Source: Nocardioides jensenii JCM 1364 = NBRC 14755
GTDB lineage: Bacteria; Actinomycetota; Actinomycetes; Propionibacteriales; Nocardioidaceae
DNA length: 42,090 bases
NCBI RefSeq assembly: GCF_001552535.1
Contig: NZ_BCRJ01000049.1
Location: 1-42,090, forward strand
Direction of reading: 5' to 3'
A program made the translations under genes and the position numbers. Below, piece after piece: positions 24,004-33,435 of the stretch (position 1 is the first letter of the stretch; every line of letters begins with the position of its first letter). The notes under the pieces are model-generated. The model was not told the origin of the DNA. It saw only the letters and a list, made by a program, of their open reading frames with translations, and made no database searches.

Positions 24004-24272
24004 TCGCGGTCGGCGGACGCCTTCGGACGACGCAGCCCGGCGGCCCGCAACCGGGTGGCGATCTCCCGGCTGCGCACGGGTACGGCGCCCGCGGCGACGG
24101 CGTCGTCGTAGTGCTCGGCGGGTACGTCGTAGTGGTCGCGGTCGAAGCCACGCTCCGGAACACCGAGGGCCCTGGCGAACGCGTGGAGCTCGTCGTAGGA
24201 GGTGTCGGAGGCCAGGTGCGACCACATGCGTCCGCGCCACGGCACGTTCGGCGGGTCGATCAGCACGGTCAC
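24000..24272 (-). CDS. DUF4031 family protein
   Basis: Short protein of 90 residues matching the DUF4031 pattern: VTVLIDPPNVPWRGRMWSHLASDTSYDELHAFARALGVPERGFDRDHYDVPAEHYDDAVAAGAVPVRSREIATRLRAAGLRRP, with conserved DPP, WSHL, SYDELHAFA and FDRDHYDVP. Family function is not established. The GTG at 24272 begins the conserved part; CATGCT 6 nt upstream is a weak leaderless-type box, and GTGGGGG could instead act as a poor ribosome site. Its TAA overlaps the end of the convergent deaminase gene. The 150 bp upstream (24285-24424) hold no gene I can support. Confidence 0.85.
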   Translation of the reverse strand: MTVLIDPPNVPWRGRMWSHLASDTSYDELHAFARALGVPERGFDRDHYDVPAEHYDDAVAAGAVPVRSREIATRLRAAGLRRPKASADRD

Positions 24273-24284
24273 CCCCACAGCATG
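24273..24284 (-). promoter_or_regulatory. Weak leaderless-type box for DUF4031 gene
   Basis: On the minus strand CATGCT (24284-24279) precedes GTG 24272 by 6 nt. It matches only A2 and T6 of TANNNT. Confidence 0.3.
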
Positions 24285-24424
24285 CCGCACGCTCCGCGCC
24301 CTCCCACGTGGGAGGCGCCGGACCGTGGAACAGGTAAGTGCGCCGCTGGCCTCCACTGCTGAGCGTGGGACAACCCTCGGCGTGCCCGACTTGCCTGTCC
24401 TACGGTCCGTTTCGCCTGCCAGCC

Positions 24425-24970
24425 TCAGTGCTCGTGGGCTGCGCGTGTCCCGAGCATGACGCCCCAACCGACGACCGCGACCCCCAGGCACACCTGCGCG
24501 GGCACCGCGAGCACCAGCGCGATCCATGCGGAGTCCGCCGAGGTGAGTGCCAGGCCGGCGACCAGTGCGAGGAAGATGCCGGCGACCAAGAGGAAGGTCA
24601 GTGTCGACCCGGCCCCACCGCGCTCGGGCAGCGGCAGTCCGCGGGGTGCGACCGACCGCTCCCGGCGTACGACGAGGAAGCCCGCGCGCTCGTCCTGCCC
24701 GGCGAACCCGAAGCGGTAGGCCTCACCGCCGGAGCGCAGCACCATCAGGTCGCACTCACCCAGGCACACGGCGTCGTCGAGCGCTGCCCACGGCATGGTC
24801 CAGGTGCTGCTCGCGAAGCGCCACACAGCTCCGCCGTCGGTCGCGACCAGCAGTCCGGACTGGCCGTCCATCGTCACCACCCACGCGCGGGCGTCGTCGT
24901 CCCAGCCCGACCCGGCGTCGCGCACGACGGCGTCAGGGACGTTGCGGAGGTCGAGGTCGTCGAGGTTCAC
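24425..24970 (-). CDS. Hypothetical protein with C-terminal transmembrane hairpin
   Basis: Protein of 181 residues. The first 125 are soluble, with strands such as ARAWVVTMDGQSGLLVATDGGAVWRFASSTWTMPWAALDDAVCLGECDLMVLRSGGEAYRFGFAG, resembling a PH-like or bacterial membrane-flanked domain. The last 50 form two helices (TLTFLLVAGIFLALVAGLALTSA and WIALVLAVPAQVCLGVAVVGWGVML), ending GTRAAHEH. No named family is recognised. GTG 24970 is preceded by GGAAGGAAG, a strong ribosome site; the frame stays open far upstream as a shadow of the acyl-CoA dehydrogenase gene. It diverges from that gene across about 100 bp. Confidence 0.7.
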   Translation of the reverse strand: MNLDDLDLRNVPDAVVRDAGSGWDDDARAWVVTMDGQSGLLVATDGGAVWRFASSTWTMPWAALDDAVCLGECDLMVLRSGGEAYRFGFAGQDERAGFLVVRRERSVAPRGLPLPERGGAGSTLTFLLVAGIFLALVAGLALTSADSAWIALVLAVPAQVCLGVAVVGWGVMLGTRAAHEH

Positions 24971-25072
24971 ATCCGCTTCCTTCCCCGCCTCGACGTCACC
25001 CAATCCCTCGCGCTGCCTTGACCCAACGGACATGATGGAGCCCGTCAGGGACGCACACGCGAGAGGTGACCG

Positions 25073-26227
<1,155 letters not shown>

Positions 26228-26236
26228 GGAGCTGAC

Positions 26237-27349
26237 ATGGACTTCACCTACGACGACGAACAGCGGGCCCTGCGTGAGGCCGTCCGCGGCCTGGTCGGAT
26301 CGACCTACGGTGACTTCGAGAACCGCCGCCGCACCGTGGCCGAGGACCCCGGGTTCGACGACACCATGTGGAAGCGGCTCGCCGAGATGGGCGTGCTCGG
26401 GCTCCCGTTCGACGAGGAGGACGGCGGCACCGGTGCCGGGCCGATCGAGACCTCGATCGTGGCCCAGGAGCTGGGCCGGGTGCTGGCGCCCGAGCCGTTC
26501 CTGACCTCGGTGGTGCTGGCCGGCGGACTGGTCGCGATGGCCGGCTCCGACGAGCAGCGGGCCGAGGTGCTCGGCGCACTGTCGGCCGGCGAGATGGTGC
26601 TCGCCTTCGCCCACGACGAGCCCGGCGAGGCCGTCCTCGCCACCCACGCCTCCGACGGCTGGGTGCTGTTCGGCGTCAAGGAACCCGTGCTGCACGGCGC
26701 CCGCGCCGATCGGCTCGTGGTCAGCGCGGCACTTCCCGACGGCGGGACCGGACTGTTCCTGGTGGACGGATCCACGGCCACCCGCTCCGGCTACCCGACG
26801 CATGACGGGGGCCGGGCCGCGCGCGTCACCTTCGACGCCACCCCCGCAACGGCCCTGGGTGCGGGCGACCAGAGCGCCGTCATCGACCTGGTCCTCGACG
26901 GCACCCGGATCATGGCCGGCAACGAGGCGATCGGGGCGATGGAGGTGGCCCTGGAGAGCACCACGGCCTACCTCAAGAGTCGCAAGCAGTTCGGTGTCAC
27001 GCTGAACACCTTCCAGTCGCTGAACTTCCGCGCCGCCGACATGTACGTCTCGCTCGAGCTGACCCGCAGCATCGTGGCGTGGGCGACGATGGTGCTGGCC
27101 GAGGGCACCCCGGAGGAGGTCGCCGAGGCGTCCGCGCGTGCCTCACTGCAGGTCAGCCGGGCCGGACGTCACATCGGGCAGGAGGCGATCCAGCTGCACG
27201 GCGGCATCGGCATGACCGCGGAGTACGCCGTGGGCAGCTACACCAGCCGCCTGACCGCGCTGGACCACATGTTCGGCGACGGCAACCACCACCTGCGGTC
27301 GCTGGCCGGCAAGGTCGGCGGCTACGACGAGGTCGACCCACTGGCCTGA
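26237..27349 (+). CDS. Acyl-CoA dehydrogenase, second subunit of a paired set
   Basis: Partner of the preceding gene, 370 residues. N-terminal helical domain MDFTYDDEQRALREAVRGLVGS and EMGVLGLPFDEEDGGTGAGPIETSIVAQELGRVLAPEPFL. The middle domain is shortened and diverged (AFAHDEPGEAVLATHASDGWVLFGVKEPVL) and lacks the usual FAD-contact motif T-EP-AGSD. The C-terminal domain keeps the FAD-binding KSRKQFGVTLNTFQSLNFRAADMYV and QLHGGIGMTAEYAVGSYTSRL. This asymmetry (one chain with an intact middle domain, one with an intact C-terminal FAD motif) is the pattern of heteromeric FadE and PimC/PimD dehydrogenases, which share FAD across the interface. A strong terminator hairpin follows. Confidence 0.9.
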   Translation: MDFTYDDEQRALREAVRGLVGSTYGDFENRRRTVAEDPGFDDTMWKRLAEMGVLGLPFDEEDGGTGAGPIETSIVAQELGRVLAPEPFLTSVVLAGGLVAMAGSDEQRAEVLGALSAGEMVLAFAHDEPGEAVLATHASDGWVLFGVKEPVLHGARADRLVVSAALPDGGTGLFLVDGSTATRSGYPTHDGGRAARVTFDATPATALGAGDQSAVIDLVLDGTRIMAGNEAIGAMEVALESTTAYLKSRKQFGVTLNTFQSLNFRAADMYVSLELTRSIVAWATMVLAEGTPEEVAEASARASLQVSRAGRHIGQEAIQLHGGIGMTAEYAVGSYTSRLTALDHMFGDGNHHLRSLAGKVGGYDEVDPLA

Positions 27350-27353
27350 CCCG

Positions 27354-27387
27354 GCTGCCCGATGGGTGGATGCACCCATCGGGCAGC
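27354..27387 (+). terminator. Perfect 14-bp terminator hairpin
   Basis: GCTGCCCGATGGGT (27354-27367) pairs perfectly with ACCCATCGGGCAGC (27374-27387) around a 6-nt loop, starting 4 bp after the dehydrogenase stop. No U tract. It is the strongest hairpin I found in the window. Confidence 0.7.
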
Positions 27388-27390
27388 TGC

Positions 27391-27440
27391 GCGGATGGGT
27401 CATCCGCCCGACGCGCAAGCAGGTCTCGCGTTCCTAGCGT
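27391..27440 (+). promoter_or_regulatory. Operator-like inverted repeat and -10 box upstream of the monooxygenase
   Basis: GCGGATG-GGT-CATCCGC (27391-27407) is a perfect inverted repeat with 7-bp arms. TAGCGT (27435-27440) is a -10 candidate, and no good -35 box is visible, which is common for activator-dependent promoters. The repeat is centred about 36 bp upstream of the box, the position expected for an activator or repressor such as the LuxR protein encoded two genes on. Confidence 0.45.
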
Positions 27441-27467
27441 GGAGCTCCCGAACCACTTGGAGGAGCC

Positions 27468-28580
27468 ATGCACACCACGCACATCGAAACCGTCGTCATC
27501 GGCGCCGGGCAGGCCGGACTCGCCACCGGCCACCACCTGCAAACCGCCGGCCGGAAGTTCGTGATCCTCGACGCCGCGAGCCGGGTCGGGGACCAGTGGC
27601 GCCGGCAGTGGGACACCCTGCGGCTCTACTCCCCCGCGAAGTACGACGGCCTGCCTGGAATGCCCTTCCCGGCCAGGCCGTGGTCGTTCCCGGGCAAGGA
27701 CGCGGTGGCCGACTACCTCGAGGCCTACGCCGCGAAGTTCTCCCTGCCGATCCGCTTCGACACCCGGGTCACGGGCCTCGACCCACACCCCGGCGGGGGC
27801 TACACGGTCACCACGCAACGTGCCACGTTCACCTGCGACAACGTCGTCGTCGCCACCGGCACCTTCGGCCGTACGCCGCGACTTCCCGACTTCGCCGACC
27901 AGCTCGACCCGGGGATCCTGCAGCTGCACTCGAGTGAGTACCGCCGCCCGGGCCAGCTGCGCGACGGCCCGGTGCTGGTCGTGGGCGCGTCGCACTCCGG
28001 CACCGACATCGCCTACGAGGTCGCGCAGACCCACCCCACCCTGCTGGCCGGGAGGGACTGCGGCCAGATCCCGATCCGCATCGAGAAGCCCGTCGGCCGG
28101 ATGATGTTCCCGCTGATCGTCTTCGCGTGGCGCCACGTGCTCACCCGGCGTACGCCGATCGGGCGCAAGGTGATGCCCGAGGTCAGGTTCCACGGCGGCC
28201 CGATGATCCGGGTCAAGCGGTCCGACCTGGCCGCCCGCGGGGTCGAGCGTGCCACCGACCGGGTGACCGGCGTACGCGGCGGGCTGCCCGTCGTCGGCGA
28301 CGAGGTCAGGGACGTGGCGAACGTGGTCTGGGCGACCGGCTTCCGGCAGACCCTCGAGTGGATCCACCTGCCGATCCTCGGCGACGACGGCTGGCCCACC
28401 GAGATGCGCGGCGTCGTCGAGAAGGCGCCCGGCCTGTTCTTCTGCGGCCTGGCCTTCCAGTTCGCGTTCAGCTCGATGGTGCTTCCCGGGGTGGGCCGCG
28501 ACGCCGAGTTCCTGGCCCGCCAGATCGTGCGCCGCGCCGCACAGCCGCAGAGGGCACCGCGCCCGGCCCGTGCAGCCTGA
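27468..28580 (+). CDS. Flavin-containing monooxygenase-like oxidoreductase
   Basis: FAD/NADPH oxidoreductase of 370 residues, CzcO/FMO group. Visible: FAD-binding [17 protein letters not shown] (about 9-25), the [30 protein letters not shown] segment typical of the group, the ATG motif VVVATGTFG, the NADPH site [19 protein letters not shown], and the second ATG-like [14 protein letters not shown], ending [33 protein letters not shown]. These enzymes oxygenate soft nucleophiles or ketones, or act as oxidases. ATG 27468 has GGAGGA 6 nt upstream. The LuxR gene follows 58 bp downstream, so co-regulation is plausible. Substrate unknown. Confidence 0.9.
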   Translation: MHTTHIETVVIGAGQAGLATGHHLQTAGRKFVILDAASRVGDQWRRQWDTLRLYSPAKYDGLPGMPFPARPWSFPGKDAVADYLEAYAAKFSLPIRFDTRVTGLDPHPGGGYTVTTQRATFTCDNVVVATGTFGRTPRLPDFADQLDPGILQLHSSEYRRPGQLRDGPVLVVGASHSGTDIAYEVAQTHPTLLAGRDCGQIPIRIEKPVGRMMFPLIVFAWRHVLTRRTPIGRKVMPEVRFHGGPMIRVKRSDLAARGVERATDRVTGVRGGLPVVGDEVRDVANVVWATGFRQTLEWIHLPILGDDGWPTEMRGVVEKAPGLFFCGLAFQFAFSSMVLPGVGRDAEFLARQIVRRAAQPQRAPRPARAA

Positions 28581-28638
28581 GCGAACCGGCGCGCCCGCCC
28601 CCGATCCCGCCGTATGCTCGCACCAGGAGGTTCGCGCG

Positions 28639-30264
28639 ATGGGCGTGGTCGACGATCTGGTGCGCGCTCGGGAGACCTTCGAGCGCGGTGACTGGGCGGC
28701 CGCGTTCGAGGCCTGGACCACGGTCGCGCCCGACGCGTTGGCACCGGAGGACCTCGCCGAGTTCGCCACGGCAGCGTTCCTGCTGGGCCGGCGCGGAGTC
28801 GCCGTACAAGCGCTGCAACGGGCGTTCGGACTGCAGGTCGGCGCCGACGACACGCGCGCGGCCGTGCTCACCGCGTTCCGGCTGTGCATGACCTTCGACA
28901 CCGGCGGGGAGCACCAGGTGGCCGCCGGGTGGGCGGCCCGCGCGCAACGCCTCGTCGAGGAGGTCGACGGTGAGGCCGTCGAGCGCGGCTACGTCGCCTA
29001 CCTGCTGATGCACCAACGGATCGCCGGCGCCGACTGGGCCGGTGCCGCCCTGTTGGCGGCGTCGGTGGTCGAGCAGGGACGCCGGCACGGTGACCCGGAC
29101 CTCACCGCGATCGGGCTGGCTTCGCTGGGCCGGCTGTCGATCTACTCCGGCCGGGTTCCCGAGGGGCTGGCCCTCTTCGACGAGGCGATGGTCGGGGTGG
29201 CCTCCGGGGAGGTCGGTCCGATCTTCGCGGGCAACGTCTACTGCGTGATGGTCGAGGGCTGCCAGGAGATCTCGGACCTCGGCCGGGCGTCGGCCTGGAC
29301 CGCCGCCCTCACCCGCTGGTGTGCGGCGCAGCCGGGGCTCGTCACGTTCACCGGCCAGTGCGCCGTCCACCGAGGCCAGATCATGCGACTGCACGGCGAC
29401 TTCGCCCGCGCGATCGAGGAGTACGACGCCGCGGTCGAGCGCTACCTGGCGGCGGACACCCCCGAAGCCGCCGGACTGGCGCTGGCCGAGCGCGGTGACG
29501 TGCTGCGCATCATGGGCGACCTCGACGCCGCGGAGGCCAGCTATGACCGGGCCGCCGACCGCGGCTTCGAACCCCAGCCCGGGTTGGCGTTGCTGTGGTC
29601 GGCCCGCGGCCGGGACGAAGCTGCCTCCGCGGCGATCCGCAGGCTGCTCGCCGAGACGCCGGACCCGGTGCACCGGTCACGGCTGCTCGCGGCCGCCGTC
29701 GAGATCCTGCTGGGCACCGACCCGGAGGAAGCACGCGCGCTCGCCGTCGAGCTCGAGCAGGTCGCCGCCGACTTCGGGTGCGAGGGCCTGCAGGCGATGG
29801 CGGCCCACTGCCTCGGCCGGGTCGAGCGGGCGGCCGGAGACGCGTCGGGCGCGTTGCCCTACCTGCGCAAGGCCGCCGCCCTGTGGGGCGCGATCAACTG
29901 TCCCTACGAGGTGGCGCGGGTCGACGTGCAGGTCGGCCTCGCCCTGCGTCAGCTCGGCGACGTCGAGAGCGCCACCCGCGCGCTCACCCACGCTCGGCGT
30001 ACGTTCGTCGAGCTCGGTGCTCGTGACGCCGCGGTGTCGACGGCACGACTGCTCGAGCCCGCCGCCCTGCCGGACGGCCTCACCGGCCGGGAGGTCGAGG
30101 TGCTGCGCCTGGTCGCCGCAGGTCGCAGCAACGCACAGATCGCTGCCGAGCTCGTGCTCAGCGAGAAGACGGTGGCCCGGCACCTCAGCAACATCTTCAC
30201 CAAGGTGGCCGTGGCTTCACGCACCGCCGCGGCGGCGTACGCCTTCGAGCACCACCTGGTGTGA
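28639..30264 (+). CDS. LuxR-type regulator with N-terminal TPR repeats
   Basis: Regulator of 541 residues with no AAA/NB-ARC ATPase. Residues 1-460 are an alpha-helical array of TPR-like repeats (for example [72 protein letters not shown]), probably a protein- or ligand-sensing scaffold. The C-terminal LuxR/NarL helix-turn-helix is [55 protein letters not shown] (about 477-530). AGGAGG lies 9 nt before ATG 28639. It follows the flavin monooxygenase on the same strand and probably controls it through the inverted repeat at 27391. Its stop is 1 bp from the end of the convergent lipoprotein gene. Confidence 0.9.
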   Translation: MGVVDDLVRARETFERGDWAAAFEAWTTVAPDALAPEDLAEFATAAFLLGRRGVAVQALQRAFGLQVGADDTRAAVLTAFRLCMTFDTGGEHQVAAGWAARAQRLVEEVDGEAVERGYVAYLLMHQRIAGADWAGAALLAASVVEQGRRHGDPDLTAIGLASLGRLSIYSGRVPEGLALFDEAMVGVASGEVGPIFAGNVYCVMVEGCQEISDLGRASAWTAALTRWCAAQPGLVTFTGQCAVHRGQIMRLHGDFARAIEEYDAAVERYLAADTPEAAGLALAERGDVLRIMGDLDAAEASYDRAADRGFEPQPGLALLWSARGRDEAASAAIRRLLAETPDPVHRSRLLAAAVEILLGTDPEEARALAVELEQVAADFGCEGLQAMAAHCLGRVERAAGDASGALPYLRKAAALWGAINCPYEVARVDVQVGLALRQLGDVESATRALTHARRTFVELGARDAAVSTARLLEPAALPDGLTGREVEVLRLVAAGRSNAQIAAELVLSEKTVARHLSNIFTKVAVASRTAAAAYAFEHHLV

Positions 30265-30265
30265 G

Positions 30266-30871
30266 TCAGCGCTGCTGCTCGCGCTTGTCCTTCGGGTCGT
30301 CGCGCTTGTCCTTGACCGGCACGAGCTTCAGCGACTGCACGCGCCAGGTGCGCGCGTGCCGCACGAGGGTGAACCTGATCGGCGCCACTCCCGGCTTGAT
30401 CTCCTCGACCTGTCCCTTGCCCCGCTTGATCTTCACCGGGTAGCGGATCACGAAGAACTTCACCTGCGCGGTCTTCTCGCGCTTGTTCAGTCGCACCTCC
30501 ATCGGCACACTCTCGATGCCCAGCGAAGTGACCTTCGCCTTGCCCTCGTGTGCGGCCTCCATGGCGTCGGCCAGCGTCGCGCAGGCCACGCAGTCCGGCG
30601 TGCTCAGGCCGCGGACGATCTTCGTCTTCCCCGTCCGCAGGCCGTAGTTGTAGGCGTCGATCCAGTAGCCGACGAAGTACTTCGCACCCGACTCGGTCAT
30701 GCTCATGTTCTTCGGGATGGGCGGCGGTCCGCCGGGCTTGGGTACGTCGACCCGGGAGTCGATCGGTGCGCCGGTCTGCGGCGGGTCCTCCGCGCAGCCA
30801 CCGAGACCCAGTGCACCCAGGGTCAGCACGCACGCCAACGCTGCGCCGATTCGGCCTCGGCCGAGAACCAT
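30266..30871 (-). CDS. DUF6318 family lipoprotein
   Basis: Predicted lipoprotein of 201 residues. The signal MVLGRGRIGAALACVLTLGALGLGGC ends in lipobox LGGC (Cys 26). A Pro-rich linker follows (RVDVPKPGGPPPIPKNMS), then the DUF6318 core: ESGAKYFVGYWIDAYNYGLRTGKTKIVRGLSTPDCVACATLADAMEAAHEGKAK with the CVAC pair, and an ending VRHARTWRVQSLKLVPVKD. The tail is strongly charged (DKRDDPKDKREQQR). The family is common in actinobacteria and has no defined function. ATG 30871 is preceded by GAGAGGG. Confidence 0.83.
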   Translation of the reverse strand: MVLGRGRIGAALACVLTLGALGLGGCAEDPPQTGAPIDSRVDVPKPGGPPPIPKNMSMTESGAKYFVGYWIDAYNYGLRTGKTKIVRGLSTPDCVACATLADAMEAAHEGKAKVTSLGIESVPMEVRLNKREKTAQVKFFVIRYPVKIKRGKGQVEEIKPGVAPIRFTLVRHARTWRVQSLKLVPVKDKRDDPKDKREQQR

Positions 30872-30955
30872 GTCCGCCCTCTCGTGGTCTGTTGTGGGGA
30901 CTCCCGGACCAACGCAGGAGGCGCCGGTTCGTCACGGGTGACGCGTACGACAGCG

Positions 30956-31300
30956 TCAGACCAGGCGGTCACCGACGGGTACCGGAAGCGTAAACGTCTC
31001 GTGGTCGCCACCGATCGCCTGGGCCGCGCCGAGCTCGTCGTCGACCACGGTCACCCACTCGCGAGTCACCTCGACGATGCGCACCCGCCGCTGGTGGCCG
31101 CCGTCCACCAGGGTGTGCGGTTCCACGAGCATCGCCAGCCCGCGTGCCTCGAGGGCGTCTTCGGCCTCGACCCACTCCCCCGGGCCGGCGACCGGCCGAC
31201 CCAGGATGTCCAGGGCCTGCCACAGCTCACCCGCGGCGACGACGTAGCCCACCGTCTCGCCGTCCTCACGCTTGTGGGGGAACCACTCGTCTCCAGACAT
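30956..31300 (-). CDS. Small hypothetical protein
   Basis: Protein of 114 residues, acidic, no signal or membrane helix: MSGDEWFPHKREDGETVGYVVAAGELWQALDILGRPVAGPGEWVEAEDALEARGLAMLVEPH, then VRIVEVTREWVTVVDDELGAAQAIGGDHETFTLPVPVGDRL. It reads like a small all-beta cytoplasmic protein; I know no family for it. The ATG at 31300 directly abuts a perfect hairpin and has a TAGGCT box 7 nt upstream; a start at 31333 is possible but would translate the hairpin. It lies downstream of the SSS transporter on the same strand. Confidence 0.7.
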   Translation of the reverse strand: MSGDEWFPHKREDGETVGYVVAAGELWQALDILGRPVAGPGEWVEAEDALEARGLAMLVEPHTLVDGGHQRRVRIVEVTREWVTVVDDELGAAQAIGGDHETFTLPVPVGDRLV

Positions 31301-31327
31301 GGTGGGGAGCCTAGGCGGCTCCCCACC
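31301..31327 (-). terminator. Terminator hairpin overlapping a leaderless-type promoter box
   Basis: GGTGGGGAGCC (31301-31311) pairs perfectly with GGCTCCCCACC (31317-31327) around a 5-nt loop, 22 bp after the SSS transporter stop. On the same strand TAGGCT (31313-31308), spanning loop and stem, stands 7 nt before ATG 31300. The element can therefore end one transcript and start the next. Confidence 0.6.
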
Positions 31328-31349
31328 ATTCGTCATCCGGATTCGGGCC

Positions 31350-33056
31350 TCAGACCTCTTCGGCACCCAGCGTCTTCGGGTTCTCCGTCAGGTCCTTGCG
31401 CACCCGCGGGTCGTCGGCGTCGGCGTGGTAGTCGTAGGCCGTGGTCTCGTCGGTGCCGTTGTCGACCTTGCCGGCCCGCAGCAGCAGCGTGAGCACGACG
31501 GTGACCAGGATGTTGATCACGAACGCGGTCAGCGCGATGTAGCCCAGGTCGCCGATCACCGGCATCACGTCGAGGGATCCGCCGAAGTGCTTGCCGGTGG
31601 CCGGGTTGACCACCTGGTAGGCCTGGACGGTGCCGTAGACCATGCCCACCGCCCAGCCGGCCAGCAACGCCCACTTGTGGAACCACCGGGTGTAGAGGCT
31701 GAACACCACCGCGGGGAAGGTCTGCAGGATCCAGATGCCGCCCAGGAGCTGGAAGTTGATCGCGTTCTGCTTGTCCATCGTGAAGACGAAGATCAGCGCG
31801 AACGCCTTGACCAGCAACGACATCAGCTTGGAGACCTTGGCCTCCTGCTTGTCGGTCGCGTGCGGGTTGATCCACTCCTTGTAGATGTTGCGGGTGAACG
31901 TGTTGGCCGCCGCGATCGACATGATCGCCGCCGGCACCAGCGCCCCGATCGCGATCGCCGCGAACGCCACACCGGCGAACCAGGCCGGGAACGCGTCCTC
32001 GAACAGCTGCGGGATCACCAGCTGGGCGTTCGGCTCACCGTCGAGACCGACCGGCTTGGTGCCGGCCGCGATCGCCACCCAGCCGAGCAGCGCGAGCAGC
32101 CCGAGCACGAAGCTGTACGCCGGCAGGATGGCCGCGTTGCGACGGATCGTGTTGCGACTGCTCGACGAGAGCGACGCGGTGATCGAGTGCGGGTACATGA
32201 ACAGCGCCAGTGCGGACCCGAGGCCGAGCGTCGCGTAGGCCCACATCTGACCGTCACCGGGCACGAACGAGCCGGTCGGCTTGCCGGTGGTCTCACTGGT
32301 GGCGGCCATCTTGTCCTCGGCGGCACCGAAGATGTGCTCCCAGCCGCCGAACTTCGTGGGCAGGTAGATGATCGCCACGATGATCACGAGATAGATCAGC
32401 GCGTCCTTGACGAACGCGATCATCGCCGGTGCCCGCAGCCCGGAGGTGTAGGTGTAGGCGGCCAGGATCACGAACGCGACCAGCAGCGGCAGGTCGGCGG
32501 CCAGCCAGTTGTCGCCGCCGCCGACGCCGGCCACCTCGAGCACGGCCTGGATGCCGACCAGCTGGAGCGCGATGTAGGGCATGGTGGCCAGGAAGCCGGT
32601 CACCGCGATCGCCAGCGACAGCTCACGTGAGCCGTAGCGTCCGCGCACGAAGTCGGCGCTGGTCACGTAGCCGTGGCGGTGGCTGACCGACCAGAGCCTG
32701 GCCATGAAGACGAAGATGATCGGGTAGAGCACGATCGTGTAGGGCACCGCGAAGAACCCGGCCACCGAGCCGGTCGCGAACATCGCCGCCGGCACCGCCA
32801 CGAACGTGTACGCCGTGTAGAGGTCGCCGCCGAGCAGGAACCAGGTGACCCAGGTGCCGAACCGGCGACCGCCCAGGCCCCACTCGTCGAGGGAGTCCAG
32901 GTTGTCACCCCTGCGGAACCGGGCGGCGCTGAAGCCGAGCACGGTCACCACGAGGAACAGGATGATCAGCACCGCGAGGGCGACACCGTTCACGCCGGTG
33001 TCGGCGGCCATCACACTGATCATCGGGTCCGCCGCCGCCGTCGTCGGGGCGCTCAC
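31350..33056 (-). CDS. Sodium:solute symporter (SSS), monocarboxylate/acetate type
   Basis: Membrane symporter of 568 residues with about 13 hydrophobic helices. Signature regions: DEWGLGGRRFGTWVTWFLLGGDLYTAYTFVAVPAAMFATG, PIIFVFMARLWSVSHRHGYVTSADFVRGRYGS, GLRAPAMIAFVKDALIYLVIIVAIIYLP and LFMYPHSITASLSSSSRNTIRRNAAILPAYSFVLG. These resemble MctP-like transporters of acetate, pyruvate, lactate or propionate. GTG 33056 overlaps the stop of the DUF3311 gene (GTGA), the usual small partner subunit of this subgroup. The divergent pta-ackA genes fit uptake and activation of acetate or another short acid; the precise substrate is inferred. Confidence 0.9.
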   Translation of the reverse strand: MSAPTTAAADPMISVMAADTGVNGVALAVLIILFLVVTVLGFSAARFRRGDNLDSLDEWGLGGRRFGTWVTWFLLGGDLYTAYTFVAVPAAMFATGSVAGFFAVPYTIVLYPIIFVFMARLWSVSHRHGYVTSADFVRGRYGSRELSLAIAVTGFLATMPYIALQLVGIQAVLEVAGVGGGDNWLAADLPLLVAFVILAAYTYTSGLRAPAMIAFVKDALIYLVIIVAIIYLPTKFGGWEHIFGAAEDKMAATSETTGKPTGSFVPGDGQMWAYATLGLGSALALFMYPHSITASLSSSSRNTIRRNAAILPAYSFVLGLLALLGWVAIAAGTKPVGLDGEPNAQLVIPQLFEDAFPAWFAGVAFAAIAIGALVPAAIMSIAAANTFTRNIYKEWINPHATDKQEAKVSKLMSLLVKAFALIFVFTMDKQNAINFQLLGGIWILQTFPAVVFSLYTRWFHKWALLAGWAVGMVYGTVQAYQVVNPATGKHFGGSLDVMPVIGDLGYIALTAFVINILVTVVLTLLLRAGKVDNGTDETTAYDYHADADDPRVRKDLTENPKTLGAEEV

Positions 33057-33319
33057 TTCTGCACCTTCCCACTCTGGTGCCGCGCCGCGAGCACGAGCCG
33101 GTGCGCGGAGTAGGTCATCGCGGAGCAGAGGAAGACCCAGACGAACTGGTACCAGAAGAAGAACGGGATGCCCCAGAGCCGGGGATCGACCTTCGCGTAG
33201 CTGCCGACCCACATCAGGGCGACGACAGGGATCAACAGCAGTACCCCCGCTGCTGCGAGCATGAACTTGTTGGCGGGTACGACGACAGGCGTCGTCCCGT
33301 TCTCCGAGCCTGATGTCAT
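33053..33319 (-). CDS. DUF3311 small membrane subunit
   Basis: Protein of 88 residues with two transmembrane helices (FMLAAAGVLLLIPVVALMWVGSYA and FFFWYQFVWVFLCSAMTYSAHRLVL) and the DUF3311 motif DPRLWGIPFFFWYQFVWV. Such genes almost always precede an SSS symporter and probably assist its assembly or function. The stop overlaps the transporter start by 4 bp. ATG 33319 has a TAGTTT box 7 nt upstream and no ribosome site, so the message may be leaderless. Confidence 0.9.
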   Translation of the reverse strand: MTSGSENGTTPVVVPANKFMLAAAGVLLLIPVVALMWVGSYAKVDPRLWGIPFFFWYQFVWVFLCSAMTYSAHRLVLAARHQSGKVQK

Positions 33320-33332
33320 GTGACGGAAACTA
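33320..33332 (-). promoter_or_regulatory. Leaderless-type -10 box for DUF3311-SSS operon
   Basis: On the minus strand TAGTTT (33332-33327), 7 nt, then ATG 33319. TTACGC lies 17 nt further upstream as a possible -35 box. Confidence 0.5.
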
Positions 33333-33423
33333 CTCCGATTGAGGCTCGGGCGTAACACCCCGATTCCCACAGCTCGACCAGCGGTACGACGAACGGGACG
33401 AACGGGCGCTCCGGGCGTCGACA

Positions 33424-33435
33424 TAGCCTTGCGCC
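33424..33435 (+). promoter_or_regulatory. Leaderless-type -10 box for pta
   Basis: TAGCCT (33424-33429), 6 nt, then ATG 33436; no Shine-Dalgarno. It faces away from the similar box of the DUF3311-SSS operon within 105 bp. Confidence 0.5.

Noticed and set aside
29321..31492. Long plus-strand frame of 723 codons over the LuxR gene and its downstream neighbours
   Set aside because: It is a shadow of the TPR-LuxR gene and of the two minus-strand genes, rich in Arg, Pro and Ser with no domain structure.
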